From: UBA12014 sp029248335
GTDB lineage: Bacteria; Planctomycetota; Phycisphaerae; Phycisphaerales; SM1A02
Assembly: GCA_029248335.1 (NCBI GenBank)
Contig: JAQWJM010000041.1
Coordinates: 1-51,899 of the forward strand
Direction of reading: 5' to 3'
DNA length: 51,899 nucleotides
Part shown: positions 42,836-51,501 of the stretch, piece after piece
Layout of the letters: every line of letters starts with the position of its first letter
How positions within the stretch are numbered: position 1 is the first letter of the stretch
The notes under the pieces: model-generated
Database searches by the model: none
The model's input: only the letters and a program-made list of their open reading frames with translations
What the model was told of the DNA's origin: nothing
Made by a program: the position numbers and the translations under genes

Positions 42836-42992
42836 GGCGTCCTGCCTGAGTGACCTCGCGAGGGGCGACGTCCGGATGTCTCCCATCCGTACGATCCGTT
42901 TCATCGGTCGATCTCTCGGAGGAACGGGAGAAAAGAAGGATCTGCCCCGCGTCGGCGACCCACGGCTGCCGTTCGGCCGGTGCATCGACGCC

Positions 42993-43031
42993 AAAAGACC
43001 GCGGGGCCGGCCTCATCGGCCGACCCCGCGG
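42993..43031 (-). terminator. Intrinsic terminator of the TolB-like lipoprotein gene
   Basis: On the minus strand, CCGCGGGG pairs with CCCCGCGG, extended by GGCC/GGCC pairs around a small loop (42999-43031), followed by TCTTTT. It lies about 36 bases after the stop codon at 43068. Confidence 0.75.
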
Positions 43032-43067
43032 AGTCGTTGATCGTGGTCGGGCCGAAGCGGCCCCGGT

Positions 43068-44471
43068 TCAGTGATCGTCGTCCAGGCCACCGGCACCGGC
43101 GACCGCCTGCGGATCGATCGAGCCAGGGGCGTCGAAGACGCCGGGAGCGTTCCCCGAAACCGCCCAGAGGACGTCGAGTCCGCCTCGGTTGCTGGTGAAG
43201 TAGACCCGGCCGTCGGCCGCCCAGGTCGGCCGCATGTTGCGGAATCCGCCGGAGGTGAGTGCCGTTCGGCCCATGCCGTCGGCGTCGATCACCCAGATGT
43301 CGCTTTCGACGGGCATGCCGTCTTCGGACACCTCGGGACGGTCGACGGACGTGAACGCGATCCGCTTGCCGTCCGGGGACCAGGTCGGATGCATGATCGC
43401 GGCGTCGCCCGCCGCGACGACTTCGGTGGGATTGATCCCGCCGGCCTCGGTGAGATCGATGGTCCAGACCCCATAGAGCTGACTGCCCCGCTTGCGAGCA
43501 CGCTGGAAAAGGATCCGATCGGTCGAGGCGTCGGGCGACCAGCGCGGGAACATGCCCTCGCAGACGAAGGTCCGGACACCGGGCCGCTCGAGCGAGACGG
43601 TCCAGAGTTCCCATCGGGCGGTGCGATCGTTGAACCGGCAGTAGCAGAGCCGGCTGCCATCGGGCGACCAGGTGGGATGAAGTTCATGGGCGTCGTCGAA
43701 GGTGATCTGCGTGGCCGGACCGCCGTCGACGGACATCACGAAGACGTCCCAGTTGCCGTTGCGATCACTGGTGAAGACCACCTTGCGGCCGTCGGGAGCG
43801 ATCTCGGGCATCACGTCCTGGGCGGGATCGGAGGTCAGCTGGGTCACGACGCGACCGTCGATGGTCTTGCGGTAGATGTCCGCATCCTCCCGGTGCTGGG
43901 TCGACGCGAAGATGATCCACTCGCCGTCGCTGGAGACGTCGGGATCGAAATCCGCGCCTTCGGCGGCGAAACTGACCTGGAAGAGGTTGCCTTCCCCGCC
44001 GGTCCACTCACCCTCCGGAGCGGTACCGCCGAAGTCGGCGAACATGCTCATCCGGACGGCCGTGGCATCGGCCACGGGCCGGTTGGTGGCGGTGAACGCG
44101 ACCTGGTCTCCACGCGTGTTCGGGGCATTCGCTTCGACCCAGCCGCTGGTGGCGGCGGCATTCGAAGTGAACGCGACGGTCTTCACCGCGGGCGTGGCGG
44201 GTGCATCCCAGCCGGCGTCCGAGGTGTCCTCGTACCAACCGTCCCGGTAGGTCGGAGACGCCCACGCGACACCCGATTCGGAATCAGCGGCTGATTCGGG
44301 GGTGTTCGTCGCGACGAGGTCGCCGTCGCCGGTCGCCTTCTCGGTGGCGCAACCGCCGAGTTGCATGGCGAAGACCGCCGTCCCGATCGCCGCGATCGCG
44401 GACAGGACGAGCGAACCCACGCCGCGGGAGGCGGTGGGCGAGGCATGACGGTGGGAAGCGTTGGTGGACAT
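43068..44471 (-). CDS. TolB-type beta-propeller lipoprotein (PD40 repeats)
   Basis: A 467-residue lipoprotein. MSTNASHRHASPTASRGVGSLVLSAIAAIGTAVFAMQLGGC ends in a lipobox with Cys41. The mature part holds WD40-like (PD40) repeats of TolB type: DFDPDVSSDGEWIIFAST, PEIAPDGRKVVFTSDRNGNWDVFVMSV, HPTWSPDGSRLCYCRF, HPTWSPDGKRIAFTSVDRP and RPTWAADGRVYFTSNRGGLDVLWAVS. The family reads protein-protein signals in the periplasm; TolB itself is part of the Tol-Pal system, but no tolA or pal is adjacent. GGAG lies 9 bases before the ATG. Confidence 0.85.
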   Translation of the reverse strand: MSTNASHRHASPTASRGVGSLVLSAIAAIGTAVFAMQLGGCATEKATGDGDLVATNTPESAADSESGVAWASPTYRDGWYEDTSDAGWDAPATPAVKTVAFTSNAAATSGWVEANAPNTRGDQVAFTATNRPVADATAVRMSMFADFGGTAPEGEWTGGEGNLFQVSFAAEGADFDPDVSSDGEWIIFASTQHREDADIYRKTIDGRVVTQLTSDPAQDVMPEIAPDGRKVVFTSDRNGNWDVFVMSVDGGPATQITFDDAHELHPTWSPDGSRLCYCRFNDRTARWELWTVSLERPGVRTFVCEGMFPRWSPDASTDRILFQRARKRGSQLYGVWTIDLTEAGGINPTEVVAAGDAAIMHPTWSPDGKRIAFTSVDRPEVSEDGMPVESDIWVIDADGMGRTALTSGGFRNMRPTWAADGRVYFTSNRGGLDVLWAVSGNAPGVFDAPGSIDPQAVAGAGGLDDDH

Positions 44472-44881
44472 GATCGTGGTCTCCGCGCGGCGATTCGTAC
44501 TGCCGCGAAGGAGCCATCGGCCCCTGCGAGGGGGCGATTCAGCCGGACTCTCCGGATTTCTCACTTCATGCCGATCCTGCGGCCGGAAATCGGACCTCGA
44601 TCTCGAGGTGATCGTCACCTGTGGACCCAGAAACGGGGCCAGACGCCCGATAACCAACAATACAGCCTACCTTGGCTGGGTCCGGCCGGCACCGATTTCG
44701 TCGCTCTGGGACCGGGCCGATCCGATCGTGGACTCGAACGCGGGGCTCCCCCGGAGCAGCCTCCCCTCCTCTCCGGGCGACCTCCACCCCTGCTCGTGCC
44801 GTCGCCCGCTGTGGACGATTTCCGGATCCGACGACGAGTCGCCAACTTTCAACGCGGACTCCACTACACTTTGGGACTCGG
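44472..44881. other. 410-base gap upstream of tRNA-Lys
   Basis: Separates the divergent TolB-like gene and the tRNA-Lys. Its left end carries the ribosome-binding site of the TolB-like gene; its right end carries the likely tRNA promoter. I see no gene or repeat between these. Confidence 0.5.
44843..44870 (+). promoter_or_regulatory. Likely promoter of tRNA-Lys
   Basis: TACACT at 44865-44870 is a good -10 box, 11 bases before the tRNA 5' end. CAACTT at 44843-44848 is a weak -35 box, 16 bases further upstream. Confidence 0.5.
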
Positions 44882-44954
44882 GATTCCGTAGCTCAGTTGG
44901 TAGAGCATGCGACTTTTAATCGCCAGGTCCTGGGTTCGAGCCCCAGCGGAATCA
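44882..44954 (+). tRNA. tRNA-Lys (anticodon UUU)
   Basis: A 73-base tRNA that folds fully: acceptor GATTCCG/CGGAATC, D-arm GCTC/GAGC, anticodon stem-loop with CTTTTAA (UUU), variable AGGTC, T-arm CTGGG-TTCGAGC-CCCAG, discriminator A. The first anticodon-stem pair is a mismatch. CCA is not encoded. Confidence 0.95.
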
Positions 44955-45064
44955 CTCCGAGTCTCGTGCCTGCCCGCGATGCACGGCGACCGGATGCGTA
45001 AGGAGATCAGGCCCGTCGTAAACGGGACCCGATCCGAGTTCGTGGGATGTCGGAGGCTCGCTCG

Positions 45065-48000
45065 ATGAGGCGTCTTCGACCGGACACGCGGCACCACGTC
45101 GCGACATGGAGGTCGCCAGTCATTTCCGGAACCCCGACGATCGTCCTGCACGGTGTGATCAAAGACGACGCCTGGCTTCTCTGGGGAGAGCAGGGCGATC
45201 GCCTTCAAGATCCGTCCCCCGCTTCCACCGGGACCTCGACGGCCTCGGCCGAAGGCGACGGAGCGGTGGCCACCGTCGAAGCGACCGTGGCGAGACATCC
45301 GTTCGCAGCATCCCGCGAAGCACTTCGCATCGCGCTCGACGGAGTTCTCGCCGACGATCGCATGAAGGTCGCCGAGGACGTGGTCCTCCGACTTCCGCAC
45401 GATCGAAACGAGAACACCGAGACGCCGGTGCCCGGACTCGCGCTGGCGACGAGGCTCGCGATCGACACGCCGGACACCGAGGATCTCCATCTCGCCGAGA
45501 CCGTCGTGCCGTGCATCGAGATCGACGCGAGCACCGCGGTGGAGCTGTTCCCGAGAATCGCCGAGCGAGGGCCCGACGATCTCGTGGTCGGACACGACAT
45601 CCGCTTCTGGTCGGAGGTCGCCACCTTCGCGATCGAACTGCTGGTCGACCAGCGTTTCGTCCCGTCCGTGATCCAGGTGGAGGGCGGCCCCCTCCGAGGA
45701 CGCTGGGTCCCGTGGCTCGCCGACGGCGAACTCGCCGAACCGCTGCGCCACCTCGCGACCGGCATGCCTTCGGTCGCCATCGCGACGACGGACTTCGCGA
45801 CTTCGGATCGATGGACCGCGATCGAATCCGCGCTCGAAGCGATGGTCGATGCACTGGTCCGACAGACGCTCGTGGGCGAGGACTACCTCGAAGCGATCGA
45901 AGATCGCGATCCCGAAGCGGACCATCAGGTGGCGATGCTCGGTGGCCTGCTCGGCTCCGGCCGCGACACCGGTACCTCGCGAGAGACCAACGTCGACGTG
46001 AGCCGCGGCATGCGACTCTGGCTCGGCGGACTGATCGATCCCGTCGAAGGCCGGGCGGTCCGACTCTGCCTTCAGCTGACCGAACCGCTCGAAGGGGTGC
46101 TGGACGCCTCGCCGGAGGACATCGAGAAGGCGTTGTGGCCGCTGGGCTTCCACCTCCTCGTCACCGACGACCCGCCGATCATCGTGGACGCCGACGACAT
46201 CTGGGCCGACGGCGGCGGCGGTCGACTCGCGTCGGTCGTGGGTTCCGAGGAGACCCCCGGCGACCTGCTCCTCGCCGAGCTCGGACGCGCCGAGCGGATC
46301 TGGCCGAACCTCAAGCGGGCGCTCGAAGGCACCAACCCCGCCGGCATGGATCTTTCCACCGCGGAAGCCCACGCCTTCCTTCAGGAGGCCCGGCCGATCC
46401 TTCAGGAAGCCGGCATCGAAGTGCTCTCGCCGTCGTGGTGGGGAAGCACCGCCAGCCGCATCGGCGTGCGGATGATCATCGAGCCCCACGGCGACTCGGA
46501 GAAGCCGCCGGCGATGGGGCTCTCGAGCCTCGTCGACTACTCGTGGGAGATCTCGATCGGCGACCAGAACGTCGGCCTCGAGGAACTGCGACGACTCGCG
46601 GAGAGCGGTGTGCCGCTGGTCCGGGTAGGCGACAGCTGGGTCGAGATCAGGGCCGAGGACTTCGAACGGGCCAAGGTCTTCCTGGACAAGCATCCCGGTG
46701 GCGCCTCCACCCTCGGTGAAGTGCTCCGACTCGCTTCGGTCGGCGAAGAGGACGGCGAGATGCCGCCCATCACCGGTGTCCGAACCGACGGTTGGATCAA
46801 GGAACTTCTCGGCGAGGACGGCATCCCCGACGATTCCGCCCGGCCGGTGAAGGTTCCCAAGAACTTCGTCGGCAAGCTCCGGCCGTATCAGGAACGCGGG
46901 CTCGCCTGGCTGGCGTTCCTCGATCGGTTCGGCCTCGGCGGCTGCCTGGCCGACGACATGGGCCTCGGCAAGACGATCCAGATGATCGCGCTGCTGCAAC
47001 ACGAGCGGGAGATCCGTCCCGGCCAGGTCGGACCGACCCTCCTGGTCTGCCCGATGTCCGTGGCCGGCAACTGGCGGCGTGAACTCGAGCGATTCGCCCC
47101 CGAGCTGCGCGTCCACATCCAGCACGGCCCCGATCGCCCGGTGGGGGACAGCTTCGTCGAGAAGGTCTCCCAATGCGACGTGGTGGTCACCACCTACGCG
47201 TTGGTGAGCCGCGACCGCCCGTGGATCGAACTGATCGACTGGGAACGCGTGGTGCTCGACGAAGCCCAGCACGTGAAGAACCCGCCGACCAAGCAGGCGA
47301 CCGCGATCCGGTCGATCCAGAGTCGACATCGCATCGCCCTGACCGGTACCCCGGTCGAGAACCGCCTGACCGAACTCTGGTCGATCATGGAGTTCTGCCT
47401 GCCGGGATTCCTCGGTCCCCAGGGCGACTTCCGCCGACGTTTCGCGATCCCCATCGAGCGGCATCGCGACGAACGCCGCGCCGAACGCCTTCGGCATCTG
47501 GTCGGCCCCTTCGTGCTTCGACGACTCAAGACCGACGACGGCGTCGCGGACGATCTCCCGCCGCTGGTCGAGAACCGGCAGCACGTCCAGCTCACCACCG
47601 AGCAGGCGAAGCTCTACGACACCGTCGTCCAGGACATGCTCCGCAAGGTCGACGAGGCGACGGGCATCCGCCGCCGCGGTCTCGTGCTCTCCGGGCTCGT
47701 CCGACTGAAGCAGATCTGCAACCACCCCGCCCACTTCCTCCGGGAGACGGATCTCGCACCGAGGAAGGGCGAACGTCTCAGCCAGCGATCCGGCAAGAGC
47801 ATCCGGCTCGTCGAGATCCTCGAGGAGGTCATGGCCGCCGAGGATCAGGCGCTGATCTTCACCCAGTTCCGCCAGATGGGCCATCTGCTCGCGACGATCC
47901 TCCGTCAGGAATTCGACATGGAGCCGCTCTTCCTGCACGGCGGCACGCCGCAGGGACGGCGCGACCAGATGATCGAACGCTTCCAGAACGGCGAAGCCGC

Positions 48001-48340
48001 GCCCATCTTCATCCTCTCGCTGAAGGCCGGTGGCGTCGGTGTGAACCTGACCAGTGCGAATCACGTCATCCACTTCGACCGCTGGTGGAACCCCGCGGTC
48101 GAGAACCAGGCCACCGACCGGGCCTTCCGAATCGGGCAGACCCGGACCGTGAACGTCCACAAGATGATCACCTCGGGCACCCTCGAGGAGCGGATCGACC
48201 AGATGATCGAGCAGAAGACGGATCTCGCCCGCCGGATCATCGGCGCCGGCGAGTCGTGGCTCACCGAACTCAGTTCGAACCAGCTTCGCGACGTCCTCGC
48301 CCTGCGCGAGACCGCGGTCGACGAGGAGGAGGACGCGTGA
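45065..48340 (+). CDS. SNF2-family helicase/ATPase
   Basis: A 1091-residue protein. A large N-terminal region, probably the SNF2-associated helicase-N domain, leads to a Snf2 motor from about residue 605: KLRPYQERGLAWL, Walker A DDMGLGKT (about 629-637), DEAQHVKN (about 732), GTPVENRLTELWSIMEFCLPG, and a helicase C domain with LIFTQFRQMGHLL, LSLKAGGVGVNLTSA and QATDRAFRIGQ (about 1014-1024). These enzymes translocate along DNA and remodel protein-DNA or nucleic-acid complexes. GGAGG supports the ATG at 45065. The next gene (a SWIM protein) overlaps by 4 bases, as in other bacterial SNF2/SWIM pairs. Confidence 0.92.
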   Translation: MRRLRPDTRHHVATWRSPVISGTPTIVLHGVIKDDAWLLWGEQGDRLQDPSPASTGTSTASAEGDGAVATVEATVARHPFAASREALRIALDGVLADDRMKVAEDVVLRLPHDRNENTETPVPGLALATRLAIDTPDTEDLHLAETVVPCIEIDASTAVELFPRIAERGPDDLVVGHDIRFWSEVATFAIELLVDQRFVPSVIQVEGGPLRGRWVPWLADGELAEPLRHLATGMPSVAIATTDFATSDRWTAIESALEAMVDALVRQTLVGEDYLEAIEDRDPEADHQVAMLGGLLGSGRDTGTSRETNVDVSRGMRLWLGGLIDPVEGRAVRLCLQLTEPLEGVLDASPEDIEKALWPLGFHLLVTDDPPIIVDADDIWADGGGGRLASVVGSEETPGDLLLAELGRAERIWPNLKRALEGTNPAGMDLSTAEAHAFLQEARPILQEAGIEVLSPSWWGSTASRIGVRMIIEPHGDSEKPPAMGLSSLVDYSWEISIGDQNVGLEELRRLAESGVPLVRVGDSWVEIRAEDFERAKVFLDKHPGGASTLGEVLRLASVGEEDGEMPPITGVRTDGWIKELLGEDGIPDDSARPVKVPKNFVGKLRPYQERGLAWLAFLDRFGLGGCLADDMGLGKTIQMIALLQHEREIRPGQVGPTLLVCPMSVAGNWRRELERFAPELRVHIQHGPDRPVGDSFVEKVSQCDVVVTTYALVSRDRPWIELIDWERVVLDEAQHVKNPPTKQATAIRSIQSRHRIALTGTPVENRLTELWSIMEFCLPGFLGPQGDFRRRFAIPIERHRDERRAERLRHLVGPFVLRRLKTDDGVADDLPPLVENRQHVQLTTEQAKLYDTVVQDMLRKVDEATGIRRRGLVLSGLVRLKQICNHPAHFLRETDLAPRKGERLSQRSGKSIRLVEILEEVMAAEDQALIFTQFRQMGHLLATILRQEFDMEPLFLHGGTPQGRRDQMIERFQNGEAAPIFILSLKAGGVGVNLTSANHVIHFDRWWNPAVENQATDRAFRIGQTRTVNVHKMITSGTLEERIDQMIEQKTDLARRIIGAGESWLTELSSNQLRDVLALRETAVDEEEDA

Positions 48341-49329
48341 TCACCAGTCGCGAAGAAGGTTTCCGCCGCAAGGACGACACGCCTCGGAAGGTTCGCAACG
48401 GCATCCGGCTGCGTACCAAGGAGGAGGAGGTCTCCTTCAACTGGCCGGCCGGCGCCTGGCTCGATCGACTGCTCGCGCCGTATGCGGACGAGACCCGATC
48501 CGAAGGCCTCGACTTCGCCCGACGCGGCCAGACCGTGCTGCTGAACGTCGAGCCGGCCCGGATCGTCGCGACCGTGCAGGATTGCGCCCCTCGTCCGTTC
48601 GAGATCCGGATCGAACTCGACTCGATCGGTCGCGAGGACTGGGATCGCATCGTCAATTCGATGGCTCGAGAAGCCAAGTACACCGCCAAGCTGGTCTCCG
48701 GGGACGTCTCCGCGGAGATCGCGGAACCGTTCGCGGCCGCCGGTCTCTCCCTCCTGCCGGAACCCGGCCAGGTCACGGTGAAGTGCGGCTGCGGCGTCGA
48801 GCACTGCCGGCACGCGGTCACCGTGCTCTATCTCGTCGCCGAGCGGATGGACTCGGACCCGCTGATGATCCTGACGCTCCGCGGGCTCTTCGGTCCGCGG
48901 TTCCTCGAGCGACTCCAGGAGGCGAGACTCCTCGCCACCAGCGGCGTGAGTCGGGCCCATCCGATCCCGGGCACCGCGGCGGCGATTCGCGCCCTGCCGC
49001 CGATGGAACAGGCCATCGAGACCTTCTGGAACACCGGCACGGGTCTCGAGACCTTCCGACGCGAACGTCGCATGGAACATGCGCCGCACGCGCTTCTTCG
49101 ACGTCTCGGCAATGCGCCGCTCGAAGGCCGGTTCCCGCTCGTCGGACTTCTGGCAAGCATCTACGACTCGGTCGCGGTCGCCGCCCAGCGACGGCTCACC
49201 GAACTCGACGACGTCGCCGTCGCGATCGCACCGCCACCGCCGGATGCCGAGGACGACGAAGGCGATGCGGACGACGACGAGATCGACGGGCATGACGCTC
49301 ACGCCGACGCCGAGTCGCTGGATACCTGA
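48337..49329 (+). CDS. SWIM zinc-finger protein paired with the SNF2 helicase
   Basis: A 330-residue protein. VKCGCGVEHCRHAVTVLYL holds a SWIM-type CxCx4CxH site (Cys150, Cys152, Cys157, His159). The preceding domain includes EEEVSFNWPAGAWLDRLLAPYADETRSEGLDFARRGQTV. The C-terminal tail is very acidic (PDAEDDEGDADDDEIDGHDAHADAES). SWIM domains bind DNA or proteins; SWIM/SNF2 pairs occur widely in bacteria, often coupled. The GTG start shares GTGA with the helicase stop. It is probably a cofactor of the helicase; the target is unknown. Confidence 0.88.
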   Translation: MITSREEGFRRKDDTPRKVRNGIRLRTKEEEVSFNWPAGAWLDRLLAPYADETRSEGLDFARRGQTVLLNVEPARIVATVQDCAPRPFEIRIELDSIGREDWDRIVNSMAREAKYTAKLVSGDVSAEIAEPFAAAGLSLLPEPGQVTVKCGCGVEHCRHAVTVLYLVAERMDSDPLMILTLRGLFGPRFLERLQEARLLATSGVSRAHPIPGTAAAIRALPPMEQAIETFWNTGTGLETFRRERRMEHAPHALLRRLGNAPLEGRFPLVGLLASIYDSVAVAAQRRLTELDDVAVAIAPPPPDAEDDEGDADDDEIDGHDAHADAESLDT

Positions 49330-49403
49330 TTTCAAAGCGGTTTCAGAGCCCGGAGCGGGCTTCACCCCGGCACGCACGGCACCACGGGCCGTGGCGTGGT
49401 TCA

Positions 49404-49430
49404 ATGCGTCCATGGGATCCATGGACGCAT
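49404..49430. promoter_or_regulatory. 27-base perfect inverted repeat at the DinB start
   Basis: Two 12-base arms flank GAT (left arm ATGCGTCCATGG, right arm CCATGGACGCAT). The right arm covers the first bases of the ATG at 49429, so it could be a protein-binding operator or an RNA hairpin that hides the start codon. A second inverted repeat (CCACGG/CCGTGG) lies just upstream. Confidence 0.65.
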
Positions 49431-49965
49431 GAACGCCATGAACGCGGCTTGGATGATCGACCGGCTGGAGCGGTTTCCGCAGAGCCTCGTGGCCCTGCTT
49501 TCCGGAATCGCCGACGAGGACGCACGGTGGCGACCGGGTCCCGAGCACTGGTCCATGCTCGAGATCGTCTGCCACCTCGTCGATGAGGATCTCGACGACT
49601 TCGGAACCCGGCTTCGCATGACGCTCGAGGCGCCGCAAGCGGACTGGCCGACCATCGATCCGGTCGCCGCCGCGATCGAGCGCGACTACCGCGGCCGGAA
49701 CCTCGAGACGACGCTTCGCGAATTCCGGGCGGTGCGACGCACCGAGGTCGCGTGGCTTCGAACCGTCGAAGGAAACGACTTCACGCTCGAAGCGACCCAT
49801 CCGCAAGCGACGCATCCTCGCTCCGGCTCGCTTCGTGCAGGGGATCTGCTCGCCGCGTGGTGCGCTCACGACGCGCTCCATCTCCGGCAACTCGCACGTC
49901 GGCTCCATGAACTGACCGTGGTGCGTGGCGGCGGGTTCGATGCGGGATACGCCGGCGACTGGTGA
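49429..49965 (+). CDS. DinB-like (DinB_2) four-helix protein
   Basis: A 178-residue protein. WSMLEIVCHLVDEDLDDF and WCAHDALHLRQLARRLHEL carry three histidines arranged as in DinB-type four-helix metalloproteins, which are structurally related to maleylpyruvate isomerases and thiol transferases. No specific activity can be named. Start is uncertain: ATG at 49429, or ATG at 49438. The palindrome above overlaps it. The SNF2/SWIM pair lies just upstream, but about 100 bases separate them. Confidence 0.75.
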   Translation: MNAMNAAWMIDRLERFPQSLVALLSGIADEDARWRPGPEHWSMLEIVCHLVDEDLDDFGTRLRMTLEAPQADWPTIDPVAAAIERDYRGRNLETTLREFRAVRRTEVAWLRTVEGNDFTLEATHPQATHPRSGSLRAGDLLAAWCAHDALHLRQLARRLHELTVVRGGGFDAGYAGDW

Positions 49966-49980
49966 ACCCGGCCGCGTCGA

Positions 49981-51501
49981 TCACTTCGTGGAATCGTCGG
50001 TCCGGGCTTCGATCGAATCGGCCGCCGGGTCCGGCACGGGTGCCGCGACCGGCCGGGGCATGGGCGCCGAGACCGTCGTCCGCCATTCCGCGAGCCGCGA
50101 TTTCAGACGGTCCCGGATCTCGGGACGGTCCGCCGATCGATTCACCCGCTCACCGGGGTCGGACTCGAGGTCGAAGAGCTCCACCTCGCCGTCATCGAAC
50201 CACTCGACGAGTTTCCATCGTCCCTCCCGGACCGCGCCGGACGGCGTCGTTCGAAAGGGATCACGCGGATTCCGACTCTCGGCGTCCCGACCTTCGAGGT
50301 ACGCGGGAAAATGCCAGAAGAGCGGTCCGCGATCCATCGGCTCGCCACGAAGCAGCGGCACGAGCGAGACCGCGTCGATCACGACGTCCCGGGTCGTCAC
50401 CGCCCCGGCGAGCTCGGTGATGGTGGGATGCAGGTCGAAGAGCTGGACGGGCGTGGCGACGTCACGGGGTTCGAAGTCGGCGCCTCGCACATACAGGGGC
50501 GTTCTGATGCCGCCCTCGTAGAGCATGCCCTTGCCGCCACGCCACGGCGACATGTCGGTCAGCGGCTGGAGTCCGCCGTTGTCGCTCGCGAAGCACACCA
50601 GGGTCTCGTCGGCGTCGATCCGCGCCAGAATCGAACCGACGGCTCGATCGGTCGCTTCCACCATGACGCCGTATCGAGCCCGTCGCTGATCGACGTCGGG
50701 ATTTCGCATCCGATACTCGGCGACCGCCGCCGCCGGCGCCTGGATCGGCGTGTGAACCGCGTAGGGGGCGTACATCACGAACCACGGACGATCATCCTCG
50801 GCCGCCTCGAAACCATCGATGATCCCGAGGGTCTCCCGAGCGAGCCGATCGACGAGATACTCGCCTTCGGGCCCATCCTCGAGATCCGGGTTGCGGTACG
50901 GCGGAAAATAGGACTTCGGATGGCCCGCCTTGTTCCCGCCCGCGTTGACCTCGAACCCCTGGGTTCGTGGATCGTCGCTCACGTGCCACTTCCCGACGAA
51001 TCCCGTCCGGTAGCCGGCCCCGGCCAGCGTCTCGGCGATCGTCCGCTCGCTCTCCTCGATGCGAACTCGATTGGCCGGCGGCTCGAGGCGTCGGTCCTTG
51101 CCGCGACGTGACGAGCCGACGGTGTGAACGCCGGTGCGGCTGCCGTGCCGCGCCGTGACCAGCGCCGCACGACTCGGCGAGCAGTTCGGACCATTGCAAG
51201 CGGCGTTCGTGAACCGGACGCTCTCCGCCCGGAGGCGGTCGATGTTCGGGGTGCGATGGTTCGCGTGACCCTCGCCCGAGAGATCGCGGCATCCGAGATC
51301 ATCGACGAGGATCAGAAGAACGTTCGGCGGGGTGGGCTCGGCCTCGCCGGCACCGGCCTGTCCGGCCATCGCGCCCGTGCCGGCCGTGACGATTCCCGCG
51401 ACGCAAACCGCGATGCGGGCACGGCACGGTCCGATCGATCGATTCGACCTGGTCATTCGCATCATCCGCGTCCTCCGCGTCCTCCGCGTCTTCCGCGTCA
51501 T
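49981..51501 (-). CDS. Cys-type sulfatase
   Basis: A 506-residue sulfatase. Near the N-terminus VLLILVDDLGCRDLSG supplies the metal-binding Asp pair. The catalytic motif NCSPSRAALVTARHG (C107-S-P-S-R111) is the substrate of a formylglycine-generating enzyme. GFVGKWHV (170-173), CFASDNGGLQ (Asp307, Asn308) and WRGGKGMLYEGGIRTPLYV (about 320-337) complete the active site. After a run of (MTR)-like residues an Ala/Gly-rich stretch (about 30-55) could be a signal segment. Its start ATG overlaps the upstream DUF4174 stop (ATGA). Arylsulfatase-type, substrate unknown; the partner FGE is at 4618-5778. Confidence 0.88.
   Translation of the reverse strand: MTRKTRRTRRTRMMRMTRSNRSIGPCRARIAVCVAGIVTAGTGAMAGQAGAGEAEPTPPNVLLILVDDLGCRDLSGEGHANHRTPNIDRLRAESVRFTNAACNGPNCSPSRAALVTARHGSRTGVHTVGSSRRGKDRRLEPPANRVRIEESERTIAETLAGAGYRTGFVGKWHVSDDPRTQGFEVNAGGNKAGHPKSYFPPYRNPDLEDGPEGEYLVDRLARETLGIIDGFEAAEDDRPWFVMYAPYAVHTPIQAPAAAVAEYRMRNPDVDQRRARYGVMVEATDRAVGSILARIDADETLVCFASDNGGLQPLTDMSPWRGGKGMLYEGGIRTPLYVRGADFEPRDVATPVQLFDLHPTITELAGAVTTRDVVIDAVSLVPLLRGEPMDRGPLFWHFPAYLEGRDAESRNPRDPFRTTPSGAVREGRWKLVEWFDDGEVELFDLESDPGERVNRSADRPEIRDRLKSRLAEWRTTVSAPMPRPVAAPVPDPAADSIEARTDDSTK
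51448..51501 (-). repeat. Six tandem 9-bp units spanning the sulfatase start
   Basis: Minus-strand units of the form ANGACGCGG or ATGATGCGA, six in frame from the start ATG, translate as MTR-KTR-RTR-RTR-MMR-MTR. The register is kept because 9 is a multiple of three. It resembles the array at 16127-16153. Confidence 0.7.

Noticed and set aside
44461..44919. Plus-strand open frame running up to the tRNA-Lys
   Set aside because: Lacks a family match or ribosome-binding site and runs into the tRNA gene.
44864..48160. Minus-strand open frame of about 1098 residues
   Set aside because: It is the antisense of the SNF2 helicase and the tRNA-Lys; the plus strand has all helicase motifs.
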